A stretch of 64,000 nt of DNA, taken from positions 1-64,000 of the forward strand of contig JAQWHI010000003.1 of NCBI GenBank assembly GCA_029249445.1, given 5' to 3'. The position numbers and the translations under genes were made by a program. Each line of letters opens with the position of its first letter. Within the stretch, counting starts at the first letter, position 1. Below, piece by piece: positions 8,463-19,805 of the stretch. Origin of the DNA: Crocinitomicaceae bacterium. GTDB taxonomy: Bacteria; Bacteroidota; Bacteroidia; Flavobacteriales_D; Crocinitomicaceae. The notes beneath the pieces are model-generated. The model was not told the origin of the DNA and ran no database searches. It saw only the letters and a program-made list of their open reading frames with translations.

Positions 8463-11400
8463 ATGTCGAACTCTGCTTTATATATTCTAAACGCATCAGC
8501 TGGTAGCGGTAAAACGTACCATTTAGTGAAAGAATACATCAAACTACTGATTCAAGGCAAAAACTCAACATCGACATTCTCAGGTGTCATAGCTATGACG
8601 TTTACAAACAAGGCAGCGTTGGAAATGAAAGAACGGATAATAGCTGCGCTCTATGAAATAAGTACAAACGACACCTCTAACCATAAGATTCAACTTTTAA
8701 TCCAAACACTCTCTAAAGAAATTGACGCTTCACATCAACAGGTCGTATCCCGATCTCAAAATGTGCTCGAATCAATTCTGCACCAATACGAGGACTTCAA
8801 TGTAATGACGATAGACAAATTTAACCTTCGACTTATAAAGTCGTTTGGATTAGAGCTTGATTTACCGGGGGAATTCGAAGTGATCATTGATGAAACAGAA
8901 CTCATTGAGGTTGTTGTTGATGACTTACTCGGTAAGCTCGGAGACAAAGAACATAAAATTCTCAGTGACTTATTGCTCGAATATGCAAAAAACAACCTAA
9001 ACGAGGGCAACAAATGGAATTTTAGAAAAAACTTGGTTGACTTTGGAGCCGTGTTGCGAAATGAAAAGAACAATGTTGCTATTGAACAACTTTTGGAACT
9101 CAATTTGAGCACAGATACATTCAAAGAACTCATTAGAGTGCGAAAACGCATTGAAACTAATTTTGAGGTACTCTCAAAAAACGTTCGTGAAAAAATTGAC
9201 GCACTGGACCCAAAATCACTTCCAGGTGGTAAGAATACCGTAAATGACATAAAAGCATTATCGAGTAAATCTGAGTTTCCGATTGAATCCGCTCTTATCA
9301 AAAAAAGATTGGCTGGAAATTTTGACAGATCAGATCATAAAACTGCGATTCCAGAAGAAATGAAAAATGCAATTACTGAATTGAACCAATTTTGGGAAAG
9401 TGAATTGTATGAGTTTGGAGCGCTGCAATTGTTTATGAAGAACTTCTTCAATATGGCATTGCTTCAATATATGGCAAAGGCATTGGAGGCGATCAAAAAA
9501 GAGGAGCAAATTGTTCGAATTTCAGAATTCAATCGATTAATCTCCGAATTAATACAGGGTGAAAATGCACCCTATATCTATGAGCGACTGGGTGTACGGT
9601 TTCAACACTTTCTCCTCGATGAGTTCCAAGACACTTCTCATTTACAATGGCTCAATCTTGTTCCTTTAATTCATAATTCAATCGGAGAAAATCTAAAAAA
9701 CCTTATCGTAGGTGACCCCAAACAGTCCATTTATCGATTTAAAAATGGAATTGCAGAACAATTCATTGAACTTCCAGGAATTTTTAACCCAGAAAAAAAC
9801 CCAAAAATCGAACAGAAATCTGCTTTTTTCCGACAAATGGGAAGAGTTTCAGAGCTGAAAAATAACTGGAGATCAAGTCCTTGTATTGTAAAATTCAATA
9901 ATGCTTTTTTTGAAGAACTCAAAACAAAAATGCCTTCGGACTCAGTTGACTTCTACAACTCAGTGCATCAAAACCCAATGGGAGAAATGAATGGGCGCAT
10001 TGAGATTCACTCAAAATTAATGGAAAAGGGTCAAGAAATTAACTCCGAAGATTTACTTCCAAGAATCATTGAATGGATTGAAGAATGCAAATCAGACGGA
10101 TTTAAACCTTCAGACATATGCATACTTGGAAGTGTGAACAAAGAATGCAATGTATGGGCAATTGGACTTAATAATGCAGGCTATCGGGTTGTTTCCGCTG
10201 ACTCACTCCTCATTCATTCGAATCTGAAAGTGCAACTCTCTATCGCATATTTAAAATGGCGCTTGCGCCCTTCAGGAGAGACTGAAAAGAAACGGTTTGC
10301 TGAATTGTATTTCAGAAATAACTCCAAGTCGTATAACGATTACAAAATATACATCAAGGAAAAAACATCTACCTCAGGAAAAAAATACCGGTATTTTGAT
10401 GAAAGTTCTTTCTTAAACGATCAATTCGGTGGATATTCCAATTTCTTCTTCAAGTTTGAGGATATTTATGATTTAATTCAAGGATTCTACAAAATTATTG
10501 GTTTCAATGAATTGGAAAATCCATACCTACATCACCTTGCGGAAATCACTTACGAATATGGCTTAAAAAAAGGTCCCAATTTAAAGGGTTTTTTGGAGGA
10601 TTACCAACGAAAAAAATCAAAAATTGCTGTTCAAATTCCAGAGGCTGAAGATGCTATAAAAATTATGACGATACATAAATCCAAAGGCTTAGAGTTTCCT
10701 GTTGTCATTCTGCCATCTCTAAACTTCAACTTAGATATAAAATCCAGCTTCTTTGTAGGTATCGATGATTACCTACTCTACAAAAAACCAACAAGCAGCG
10801 AAGTTCTAAAACCACTTATCGATCTACATACCAAAGAAAAAAACCAAATCATTACAGATAAAATAAATCTTTGCTATGTTGCAATGACACGACCCATAGA
10901 ACGTTTGTACATTCAAAATGACTTTGACAATTTAAAATTCGGAGGATATTTCCACAGTGCACTGAAATCGACCGGTTTGGCCTTAAATCGAAATGATGTG
11001 CTCAGCCTGGTGATCAATGATGGAAATAGGTCACACAAACAACAAAAAGTTGCATCAACTTCACTATTTGAACCCAAGATGGTATCCAATCGTTTGTGGT
11101 TTCCAGATATTGCTTTTCAAGACAATCCAGCACTAGCTACAAATGCATTTTTAAGCCCTGAGATGCAATTTGGTATTCAATTTCATTTAATGGCGAGTCG
11201 AATTAACTCAAAACATGAAATCGGATCAAAAATAGACGACGCTGTTTTGATGGGAGAAATTTCAACCATGAATAAAGAAGAAATTACTAAAGGTCTATTG
11301 CGCTTATTTGAAAATACAGAGTTTCAGAACCTACTGAACAACAGTACTAAAATATTGAATGAACAACCCATATTAATTGATGCTAAAAGTACGGTGCGAC

Positions 11401-11582
11401 CTGACAAAATCATTCTTAAAAAAGAAGAAACAATTGTTGTGGATTTTAAAACTGGAATGCCAAAAAAATCTGATCAACAACAAATTTCAAACTACACCAC
11501 GGTTTTGTCTAAAATGGGCTTACCAAAAGTTTCTGGATACCTCTATTACTCTTTTGATCAAAGGTTAGAACAAGTCGTGTAA
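8463..11582 (+). CDS. UvrD/AddA-type helicase with C-terminal PD-(D/E)XK nuclease
   Basis: A 1039-residue superfamily 1A helicase. The Walker A motif NASAGSGKT is at residues 10-18, motif Ia AMTFTNKAALEMKERI at about 46, Walker B LLDEFQDTSHLQWLNL at about 384, motif III VGDPKQSIYRFK at about 416, and motifs V-VI IKIMTIHKSKGLEFPVVILP and NLCYVAMTRP. The C-terminus ends with a RecB-like nuclease signature, DKIILKKEETIVVDFKTG. The plan is that of AddA, the 3'-5' helicase-nuclease subunit for double-strand break resection. AddA normally works with AddB, often encoded next door, but no such gene adjoins it here. The gene is divergent from the MbnP-like gene and convergent with hutU. Confidence 0.88.
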   Translation: MSNSALYILNASAGSGKTYHLVKEYIKLLIQGKNSTSTFSGVIAMTFTNKAALEMKERIIAALYEISTNDTSNHKIQLLIQTLSKEIDASHQQVVSRSQNVLESILHQYEDFNVMTIDKFNLRLIKSFGLELDLPGEFEVIIDETELIEVVVDDLLGKLGDKEHKILSDLLLEYAKNNLNEGNKWNFRKNLVDFGAVLRNEKNNVAIEQLLELNLSTDTFKELIRVRKRIETNFEVLSKNVREKIDALDPKSLPGGKNTVNDIKALSSKSEFPIESALIKKRLAGNFDRSDHKTAIPEEMKNAITELNQFWESELYEFGALQLFMKNFFNMALLQYMAKALEAIKKEEQIVRISEFNRLISELIQGENAPYIYERLGVRFQHFLLDEFQDTSHLQWLNLVPLIHNSIGENLKNLIVGDPKQSIYRFKNGIAEQFIELPGIFNPEKNPKIEQKSAFFRQMGRVSELKNNWRSSPCIVKFNNAFFEELKTKMPSDSVDFYNSVHQNPMGEMNGRIEIHSKLMEKGQEINSEDLLPRIIEWIEECKSDGFKPSDICILGSVNKECNVWAIGLNNAGYRVVSADSLLIHSNLKVQLSIAYLKWRLRPSGETEKKRFAELYFRNNSKSYNDYKIYIKEKTSTSGKKYRYFDESSFLNDQFGGYSNFFFKFEDIYDLIQGFYKIIGFNELENPYLHHLAEITYEYGLKKGPNLKGFLEDYQRKKSKIAVQIPEAEDAIKIMTIHKSKGLEFPVVILPSLNFNLDIKSSFFVGIDDYLLYKKPTSSEVLKPLIDLHTKEKNQIITDKINLCYVAMTRPIERLYIQNDFDNLKFGGYFHSALKSTGLALNRNDVLSLVINDGNRSHKQQKVASTSLFEPKMVSNRLWFPDIAFQDNPALATNAFLSPEMQFGIQFHLMASRINSKHEIGSKIDDAVLMGEISTMNKEEITKGLLRLFENTEFQNLLNNSTKILNEQPILIDAKSTVRPDKIILKKEETIVVDFKTGMPKKSDQQQISNYTTVLSKMGLPKVSGYLYYSFDQRLEQVV

Positions 11583-11598
11583 GCTCAGTGGACATTAT

Positions 11599-13605
11599 CT
11601 AGCTTTCCTCGAAAGTGTCCTTAATGATTGTGTCATCTACAAGCTCAGGAAGCGTAACTTTCAACAGAGGCTCATCATGCATTGCTCGTTTAATTGCAAA
11701 AATGGCGCCTTCGTTTCTTGCCCAACTCCTTCGAGATATTCCGTTGGTAACATCCCAGTGCAACATCATTTTAAGTCTGCGCTCCGCATCAGGTGAACCA
11801 TCGAGTAGCATACCAAAACCACCATTAATCACTTCTCCCCAACCTACTCCACCTCCATTGTGAATGGAAATCCATGTTGCACCACGAAAACCATCTCCAA
11901 TAACATTCTGTATCGCCATATCAGCGGTAAATCGCGAACCATCATAAATATTTGAAGTTTCGCGATACGGCGAATCTGTCCCTGAGACATCATGGTGATC
12001 TCGACCAAGAATAACTGGACCAATCTTACCCGAATTTATTGCATCATTGAACGACTTGGCAATTTTCATTCGACCCTCGGTATCGGCATACAAAATTCGA
12101 GCCTGCGACCCGACAACTAAATTGTTCTCTTGGGCTCCTTTGATCCATTGGATATTATCTGCCATTTGTTGCTGAATCTCCTTAGGACTGCTTTTCATAA
12201 TCTCTTCCAATACTTCACATGCCAATTCATCAGTTTTTTGAAGGTCTTCGGGCTTACCTGAAGCACACACCCACCTGAAGGGTCCAAAACCATAATCAAA
12301 ACACATTGGTCCCATAATATCTTGAACGTAAGATGGATATTTAAAATCAATTCCATTATCCGCCATAATATCAGCTCCTGATCGAGATGCTTCAAGTAAG
12401 AATGCATTTCCATAATCAAAGAAATAAGTTCCTTTTGCAGTATGTTTGTTCACTGCGTCTGCATGCCTTCGGAGTGACTCTTTTACTTTGTCTTTAAAAA
12501 GGTCTGGATTGGATGCCATCATCTCGTTTGATGCTTCAAAAGACATCCCTACGGGATAATAGCCACCAGCCCATGGGTTGTGAAGTGAAGTTTGGTCTGA
12601 ACCCAAATCAATATGTATGTCTGAAGCATCGAACTTCTCCCATACTTCCACTATATTTCCAAGATAAGCAATTGAAATTGCCTCTTTGTTCTTTTGTGCC
12701 AAACGCACACGGTCCACAAGCACGTCGAGATCTTCAATAATATCATTTACCCAACCTTGCTCATGCCTAATTTTTGTGATTTTTGGATTTACTTCAGCAC
12801 ATACTGTAACGCACCCAGCAATCGTACCCGCTTTTGGCTGTGCACCACTCATGCCTCCGAGACCAGAGGTAACGAACAACGAACCCGAAGGAGATTTATT
12901 TATTTTTCGAAAACCATTCAATACTGTGATTGTTGTTCCGTGCACAATACCTTGCGGACCAATATACATGTAAGATCCTGCTGTCATTTGACCATATTGC
13001 GTGACACCAAGTGCATTGAATTTTTCCCAATCATCAGGTTTCGAATAATTTGGAATCATCATTCCATTCGTAACAACAACACGTGGTGCATCTTTATGTG
13101 AAGGATAAAGTCCCATGGGGTGACCTGAGTACATCACTAGCGTCTGTTCCTCGGTCATCTCAGCCAAATATTTCATAGCAAGTCGGTATTGAATCCAATT
13201 CTGAAAAACAGCTCCGTTCCCACCATAAGTGATTAATTCATGCGGATGCTGAGCAACAGCATAATCCAAATTATTCTGAATCATCAACATAATTGCTTTG
13301 GCCTGCTCACATTTTCCTGGATAGTCCGAGATTGGTCTCGCCTTCATGGTATATTCCGGGCGGTACCTGAGCATGTAAATACGTCCAAGATTCTTCAATT
13401 CAGATAAGAATTCTGGTGCCAATTCAGCATGTTGTTCCTTTGGAAAGTAACGCAGGGCATTACGAAGCGCTAATTTTTGCTCTTCATTCGTTAATATCTG
13501 CTTCCTTTTAGGTGCATGATTAATTCCACTTTCATGCAATAGTCTTGCGGGGATTTCCTCTGGAATTCCCTCTGAGATTTGATTTTGAAACGTTTTCAAA
13601 TTCAT
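11599..13605 (-). CDS. hutU: Urocanate hydratase
   Basis: A 668-residue enzyme converting urocanate to 4-imidazolone-5-propionate, the second step of histidine degradation. Diagnostic segments are LITYGGNGAVFQNW near residue 130, YSGHPMGLYPSHKDAPR, TSGLGGMSGAQPKAGTIAG around the NAD-binding region, and FDYGFGPFRWVCASG. The track ORF begins with TTG at 13614; I chose the ATG three codons in (MNLKTFQNQI). The length exceeds the about 555 residues of proteobacterial HutU and agrees with the longer Bacteroidota form. hutH, hutI and hutG are not in the window, so the pathway genes are scattered or partly absent. Confidence 0.92.
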   Translation of the reverse strand: MNLKTFQNQISEGIPEEIPARLLHESGINHAPKRKQILTNEEQKLALRNALRYFPKEQHAELAPEFLSELKNLGRIYMLRYRPEYTMKARPISDYPGKCEQAKAIMLMIQNNLDYAVAQHPHELITYGGNGAVFQNWIQYRLAMKYLAEMTEEQTLVMYSGHPMGLYPSHKDAPRVVVTNGMMIPNYSKPDDWEKFNALGVTQYGQMTAGSYMYIGPQGIVHGTTITVLNGFRKINKSPSGSLFVTSGLGGMSGAQPKAGTIAGCVTVCAEVNPKITKIRHEQGWVNDIIEDLDVLVDRVRLAQKNKEAISIAYLGNIVEVWEKFDASDIHIDLGSDQTSLHNPWAGGYYPVGMSFEASNEMMASNPDLFKDKVKESLRRHADAVNKHTAKGTYFFDYGNAFLLEASRSGADIMADNGIDFKYPSYVQDIMGPMCFDYGFGPFRWVCASGKPEDLQKTDELACEVLEEIMKSSPKEIQQQMADNIQWIKGAQENNLVVGSQARILYADTEGRMKIAKSFNDAINSGKIGPVILGRDHHDVSGTDSPYRETSNIYDGSRFTADMAIQNVIGDGFRGATWISIHNGGGVGWGEVINGGFGMLLDGSPDAERRLKMMLHWDVTNGISRRSWARNEGAIFAIKRAMHDEPLLKVTLPELVDDTIIKDTFEES

Positions 13606-13623
13606 CCTGAACAAATTTTAGAA

Positions 13624-13631
13624 CAAATTTA
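13624..13631 (-). promoter_or_regulatory. Putative -7 element of hutU
   Basis: TAAATTTG on the minus strand matches TAnnTTTG 18 bases ahead of the hutU ATG. At the expected 19-base distance the upstream triplet is TCG instead of TTG, so the -33 element is imperfect. Confidence 0.45.
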
Positions 13632-13776
13632 ACAAGTTCCGCCTGAAAGACGAATAATTTAACTCTTGTTGTTTTTTTCTATGCAAAAATTAAAAGTTAC
13701 CCGTCCTTTTCCATAAATGGACACCATATTTTCTTAATACGACATACAATAGGAAATTGAGAAAATTGAAACTATT

Positions 13777-14121
13777 CTACATAATTACAACCGACTTTGA
13801 TAGCCCGCCAAAAATTCCCAAACCATTATTTATGTTTGAATGAATTAACACTGGCTCCGAAAAAGGATTGTCTTTTGTATCTGACATCTTTTCAATTGAA
13901 ACGAGGTACTTGAAAAAATCAGCAGAGCAGGTATAAAGTTCAAAATGATATTCTTCAGAAAAAGCTTGATTGACAGTAAACTTCAAGGTCAATGACTTGG
14001 ATTCTCCATTGAATGAAGCATTTGTGACAAATCCTGATATTGTACGCTGGCTTTGAGCACTAGACACTTTCACAACAAGGAAGAGTACAGAAAAAAGTAG
14101 CAATTGAACGACTTTTATCAT
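13777..14121 (-). CDS. Small secreted protein of unknown function
   Basis: A 114-residue protein if translation begins at the internal ATG (MIKVVQLLLFSVLFLVVKVSSAQS), which gives a normal signal peptide cleaved after SSA. The longer track ORF would put 20 polar residues ahead of the signal. The mature part is a small beta-rich domain (TISGFVTNASFNGESKSLTLKF) ending in SKSVVIM. It follows the large T9SS cargo gene on the same strand but is separated from it by a terminator-like hairpin, so co-transcription is doubtful. I do not recognise the family. Confidence 0.55.
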   Translation of the reverse strand: MIKVVQLLLFSVLFLVVKVSSAQSQRTISGFVTNASFNGESKSLTLKFTVNQAFSEEYHFELYTCSADFFKYLVSIEKMSDTKDNPFSEPVLIHSNINNGLGIFGGLSKSVVIM

Positions 14122-14196
14122 TTTAGAGGGTTTCGTTAATAAAAAGTAACCGATCGAGTCGGAAGTTTGAAAGTACGACAATATTGATAGAAATAC

Positions 14197-14229
14197 AAAA
14201 AACCTACTTCCGCATAGCGAAAGTAGGTT
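14197..14229 (-). terminator. Rho-independent terminator after the T9SS type B cargo gene
   Basis: On the minus strand AACCTACTTTCGC pairs with GCGGAAGTAGGTT around a three-base loop with one mismatch, followed by a run of T. It begins about 20 bases past the stop of the 866-residue cargo gene. Confidence 0.7.
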
Positions 14230-14248
14230 TCCATTATCTAAATTCTTG

Positions 14249-16849
14249 TTACTTAATCAAATTAATATGTCCATTGTATTCGTACTTGTTATCATTTAAA
14301 ACATCTGTTGCACGAATAATCCACTGATAGGTACCTTGCTGAAGAGGTTTTCCATCATAAGTTCCATACCATAGGGCATCAATATCATGACTCTCCCAAA
14401 TCACTTCTCCCCAGCGATTAAAAATCAATAACTCGAAGTCAAAAATATCTATACCCTCCATATATACTCTCCAACCTTGATTAAACTCGTCTCCATCAGG
14501 AGTAAATGTATTTGGAGCATAAAGGAGCACTTCTGGAAATACAATCAATTCATAATCCATCGTATCTGTACAGCCCAATTCAGATGTCGTAATTAATTGT
14601 ACATCATATGAACCTGTTTCTCCATCGGGAAAAGCGACTTTGACATTCGTTTGAGTTGAAGTGGCAGGAACCCCCTGCTCAAAAGACCATTGATAGCTAT
14701 ACCCATCGGATGAATAATTTGTAAATAACACATCCGTATTAAACATTAATACCGGATTCGCCGTATGCCTAAAATCAGCAATTGGTTTTGGTCGCACATC
14801 AAGCGCATCGTCGAAAGTCAATGAATCAACACACCCAAAATAAGATGTAACAATCATCTGCAAGTCGTATTGACCCGCCCACATTTCATTGGTCGTAATT
14901 GTATCTTGGTTCAAGTATTGTTGATTGGGTTCAACCCACCAATAGTTGAATTGACTCATTGAGGGGTCGGTCGTATTAACAATGTGAAATATTGCAGGCT
15001 CACATTGATCTGGATCCAACACTTCATATTGAGGAACAGGTAAAGGTGCAACAATGATGTTTGTCTCTAGCACCAGTGGCGTAGATTCACATTGATCTGT
15101 TATTATAACCGTATATGTAGTTGTTTGACCAGGTGCAACATTAATTGTTTGAACGGCTAGTCCATTCTGCGTTGCTCCATTGCTCCATACAAAATCATAA
15201 GGTTGACCCAAACCACCTTGGACTGTTGCAGTTATATCCGCTGAATATGTCGGACAGACAGTATCCCATGCAGTAATTGTTCCTGTTAATTCGGGCAATA
15301 CAGTAATGTCTATTGATGCAGGAACGGAGAGACAACCATTTTCATTCTCGGCATAAACGGTATATGTTGAACTAACCAATGGATTTACAGTTTGTGAGGC
15401 ACTGAGGTCTGATGTATGATCCCAGTGGAAATCAAAGGAATTTCCTCCTCCTCCAGTAGCAAGCATAACTGAAGTTCCATTTTGACAAATAGTTTCGTCC
15501 GGCGAAACAGCAATCGTTACTGTAGGAGGATCAATAACATCAACATCAAAACATTTTTCGCATCCCATCGCAGAACGGCTGCATACAGTATGTGTACCTG
15601 CCAAAAATACAACTTCAAAAGAATCCGCCACCCATGTAACACCTCCATTAAAACTATACTCAACGGCCCCTGGACTGTCAATATGAATTTGACCGTCAGC
15701 AAAACCAGCACATGTTGGAGAGACTGCAGATGCAGTGATTGAGATATCTGAAATGGTAACTTCAACAGTATCGTAAACGTCTCCACAAATCGCATTTCCT
15801 TCACGCAAAATAAACTGATATGTTCCCGTCTGGTTTACCGATACCATGGGATCTTCCACCATGAAACTTGGCGCGTAATTTACAACCGGTGCAGGCACTA
15901 TTGCACTTGCATCTGTTTGCCACAAAATTGTATTCGCAGGATCGGAAACCGCACCGTCCAAGTGAATTGGAGTTCCAAGACATAGATTTGTATCAATTCC
16001 TGCAACAGGTGTAGGTATCAATTCTACATTTATTGTGAACTCAATTGTATCGACAATAGCACCTTGATCCCACATTTGAACTTGGTAATCTGTTGTTACA
16101 GGAGGGCTAACAGAAACACCAGTAATGCCTGTTGTGTTTGATACATTTGTTGTGACAAGCCAATTTGCAGTTGCACTGACCCATCCCGAACTCAGAATTA
16201 GATCTACAATTGCAGTATCTCCTTCACATATTGTCTGATCAGGAGTGCCTCCTGAGCATCCAATATTCGCACCTGTTTGCGGAAAAGTTAAATTCACATT
16301 TCCTACTTGTGAACTGTAATTTGAAAACATTAAAATATATGCTGTACCGGCAACAACAGGGATAGCTGGTTGAAAGTTGCCAGCGACTCCACCGGGCGGA
16401 GGCCCGCCCTGCGACATTCCTGTATACCCAGCTGAACTGGCATTCCAGTTGCAAGCTGCAGGAGCAACTAAATTATTTGCGATATCAGAACAACCTGTTA
16501 CCGGATCGTAAGGCCACAATTCCCAATCAAAAAAGCCCGCTCCTCCAGGCGCTCCAATCTCAAATTCAAGAAATCCATTAGATGTAACATTGAGTACAAA
16601 CCAATTTGGATTCAGTTCACCTGAAAACAAACAACCTGTATTAATTCCAGCTGGATTTACATTTGGATTAGAAAAACTACCTATTGGCGGAACCACAGGC
16701 TGGGGGCTTGCGCCTACAGAAAGTGGAAAAGGAACCGGTAAGTTATTACAAATATTTTGAGCTTGATTGCATGAGTTTGATACAACTCCTTGAGCTGAAA
16801 CACCAACAACAGAGCAAAACACAACAATAATCGATACTATAAACTTCAT
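14249..16849 (-). CDS. Large secreted PKD-type protein with gliding-motility/T9SS type B C-terminal domain
   Basis: An 866-residue cell-surface protein. It has a signal peptide (VSIIVVFCSVVGVSAQG), an N-terminal globular domain with FEIGAPGGAGFFDWELWPYD, several Ig/PKD-like beta repeats (for example TICEGDTAIVD, GTYQFILREGNAICGD, VCPTYSADITATVQGG, DVQLITTSELGCTDT), and a final about 85-residue domain (LYAPNTFTPDGDEFNQGW, LLIFNRWGEVIWES, QQGTYQWIIRATD). That last domain is the gliding motility-associated C-terminal sorting signal read by the type IX system (type B). Its start lies 5 bases after the stop of the small secreted gene upstream. A surface adhesin role is likely but not shown. No PorP/SprF-type partner gene follows. 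Confidence 0.88.
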   Translation of the reverse strand: MKFIVSIIVVFCSVVGVSAQGVVSNSCNQAQNICNNLPVPFPLSVGASPQPVVPPIGSFSNPNVNPAGINTGCLFSGELNPNWFVLNVTSNGFLEFEIGAPGGAGFFDWELWPYDPVTGCSDIANNLVAPAACNWNASSAGYTGMSQGGPPPGGVAGNFQPAIPVVAGTAYILMFSNYSSQVGNVNLTFPQTGANIGCSGGTPDQTICEGDTAIVDLILSSGWVSATANWLVTTNVSNTTGITGVSVSPPVTTDYQVQMWDQGAIVDTIEFTINVELIPTPVAGIDTNLCLGTPIHLDGAVSDPANTILWQTDASAIVPAPVVNYAPSFMVEDPMVSVNQTGTYQFILREGNAICGDVYDTVEVTISDISITASAVSPTCAGFADGQIHIDSPGAVEYSFNGGVTWVADSFEVVFLAGTHTVCSRSAMGCEKCFDVDVIDPPTVTIAVSPDETICQNGTSVMLATGGGGNSFDFHWDHTSDLSASQTVNPLVSSTYTVYAENENGCLSVPASIDITVLPELTGTITAWDTVCPTYSADITATVQGGLGQPYDFVWSNGATQNGLAVQTINVAPGQTTTYTVIITDQCESTPLVLETNIIVAPLPVPQYEVLDPDQCEPAIFHIVNTTDPSMSQFNYWWVEPNQQYLNQDTITTNEMWAGQYDLQMIVTSYFGCVDSLTFDDALDVRPKPIADFRHTANPVLMFNTDVLFTNYSSDGYSYQWSFEQGVPATSTQTNVKVAFPDGETGSYDVQLITTSELGCTDTMDYELIVFPEVLLYAPNTFTPDGDEFNQGWRVYMEGIDIFDFELLIFNRWGEVIWESHDIDALWYGTYDGKPLQQGTYQWIIRATDVLNDNKYEYNGHINLIK

Positions 16850-16854
16850 AATTA

Positions 16855-17220
16855 TTAATTGTTACAGTTGGTGAAAGGATAAGGGTCCATTTTATCAATG
16901 CCATATACGCCAATCTGAACACAATGGATTGTAGCTGAATATTTTCCAAACCATGAGGTGAAATCTGCCTCAGAGAGATTCGAAATTCCCGTGGTAATTA
17001 ATAGAGCACGCTGCGTATGCATATCAAAGCGCACCATTTCAATCTCAGGGTGAGTATTATAAAATTCAACAGTCAATTCATCTAAAATCGATTGACTCGG
17101 TATTGAGAACATACACTGAGCAAACAAACGTGTATCTGATGGGCTCTGCACTGCAATCTCATTTTGAGCTCGAGAACTAAAAATAAAGCATAGCATTGCA
17201 ATTGGCAAAATAAGTTTCAT
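16855..17220 (-). CDS. Small secreted protein upstream of the T9SS cargo
   Basis: A 121-residue protein when started at MKLILPIAMLCFIFSSRAQN, a clean signal peptide; the track ORF adds 13 codons that would spoil it. The mature part reads as one small alpha/beta domain with TVEFYNTHPEIEMVRFDMHT and RALLITTGISNLSEADFTSW. It ends 5 bases before the large T9SS cargo gene, so the two are almost certainly one transcript. Such short secreted proteins ahead of surface proteins are common in Flavobacteriales, but I do not recognise a family. Confidence 0.6.
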   Translation of the reverse strand: MKLILPIAMLCFIFSSRAQNEIAVQSPSDTRLFAQCMFSIPSQSILDELTVEFYNTHPEIEMVRFDMHTQRALLITTGISNLSEADFTSWFGKYSATIHCVQIGVYGIDKMDPYPFTNCNN

Positions 17221-17358
17221 AGTGTAGATTGGATGTTTTGTTAATATCAAGACGCACAACTAATTTGTTCAGTTGCCTTCTTAACTACAATATAAATTTA
17301 ATTCAATGAACTTAGAAAAGCTACAACTCGTTCAATCTTTAACTGAAGGTACCGTATC

Positions 17359-18645
<1,287 letters not shown>

Positions 18646-19749
18646 CTATTTATTTTTCAAATTATCAACGAATTGATCAAACAAATACCTCGAATCGTGA
18701 GGTCCAGCAGATGCCTCAGGATGGTATTGGACTGAGAACACATCTTTACCTACCAATTCAATACCTGCGACTGTGTCGTCGTTTAAGTGTTTGTGTGTAA
18801 TATTAACTTTGTCATTATTCTCGGTACTCTCACGTGAAATAACGAAACCGTGATTCTGAGATGTAATTTCTCCTTTTCCTGTCTTTAAATTTTTAATCGG
18901 ATGATTAATTCCCCGATGGCCATTAAACATCTTTTCAGTTAATAGCCCTTGACTCAAACCTAATATTTGATGTCCCAAACATATCCCGAATACAGGCTTA
19001 TTTTGATTTACTATGTCTTTGACTAAATTTATTGATGAAGGCATTGCAGATGGGTCTCCCGGACCATTAGAAAGCATATATCCATCAGGATTGAACGAGT
19101 TTAAGTCTTCGATCGTCGAATCCAAAGGGAATACCTTAACGTGGCATCCGCGATCTACAAGACAGGTTACAATACTCTTTTTGACTCCGAAGTCAATCAA
19201 AGATACTTTGAACTCAGGATTTTCTGGTTTCATCTCGTAGGCTTGTTTTGTTGCCACTTTAGAAGACAATTCCAAACCTTCCATAGATGGAACCTCAGCC
19301 AATTGCCGTTTTAGTTCATCAATATCCGTTGTTTCTGATGAAATAATACAATTCATTGCTCCTTTACTACGAATATGTCTTACCAAGGCGCGCGTATCAA
19401 CATCAGCGATCCCTACCTTGTTGTCATCAATCATGTAATCATTCAATGACTTTAGACCTGAAGGTCTTGAGTATCCGTCAGAAAACTTTTTAATAATCAT
19501 TCCGGCCACCTTCATTCCTTTCGATTCCACCTCCTCTGAATGGACGCCGTAATTGCCAATGTGCGCAGATGTCATACAAAGAATTTGACCATAATAAGAG
19601 GGATCAGTAAAAACTTCTTGATAACCAGTCATTCCAGTGTTAAATGCGATTTCCCCTGTTGTGGTTCCAATTTTCCCAATTGCGACCCCGTTGAAAACGG
19701 TACCATCTTGTAGTAATAAAACCGACGTCTTCTTGTCTTCCATGATCAA
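18646..19749 (-). CDS. carA: Carbamoyl-phosphate synthase small (glutaminase) subunit
   Basis: A 367-residue amidotransferase subunit that releases ammonia from glutamine for carbamoyl phosphate synthesis, feeding arginine and pyrimidine pathways. The N-terminal CPSase domain shows DGTVFNGVAIG, EIAFNTGMTGYQEVFTDPSY and GQILCMTSAHIGNYG. The class I glutaminase domain has the nucleophile Cys in PVFGICLGHQILGLSQG, followed by NHGFVI and the His-Glu pair in VQYHPEASAGPHDS. It is read from a promoter lying just beyond the ribosomal-array terminator and is followed by eno. The large subunit carB is not in the window. Confidence 0.97.
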   Translation of the reverse strand: MIMEDKKTSVLLLQDGTVFNGVAIGKIGTTTGEIAFNTGMTGYQEVFTDPSYYGQILCMTSAHIGNYGVHSEEVESKGMKVAGMIIKKFSDGYSRPSGLKSLNDYMIDDNKVGIADVDTRALVRHIRSKGAMNCIISSETTDIDELKRQLAEVPSMEGLELSSKVATKQAYEMKPENPEFKVSLIDFGVKKSIVTCLVDRGCHVKVFPLDSTIEDLNSFNPDGYMLSNGPGDPSAMPSSINLVKDIVNQNKPVFGICLGHQILGLSQGLLTEKMFNGHRGINHPIKNLKTGKGEITSQNHGFVISRESTENNDKVNITHKHLNDDTVAGIELVGKDVFSVQYHPEASAGPHDSRYLFDQFVDNLKNK

Positions 19750-19760
19750 AAAAATTTGTA

Positions 19761-19768
19761 CAAAGTTA
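19761..19768 (-). promoter_or_regulatory. Putative -7 element of carA-eno
   Basis: TAACTTTG on the minus strand matches TAnnTTTG and lies only 11 bases upstream of the carA ATG, implying a very short or absent leader. No TTG is found at the consensus 19-20 base distance. Confidence 0.45.
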
Positions 19769-19805
19769 GGGATTCAGTTCGGAAAAATCACTCAAAGTTA
19801 TCCAC

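Noticed and set aside
12195-12419. 74-residue ORF inside hutU on the same strand
   Set aside because: It is an out-of-frame shadow of a complete, recognisable urocanate hydratase.
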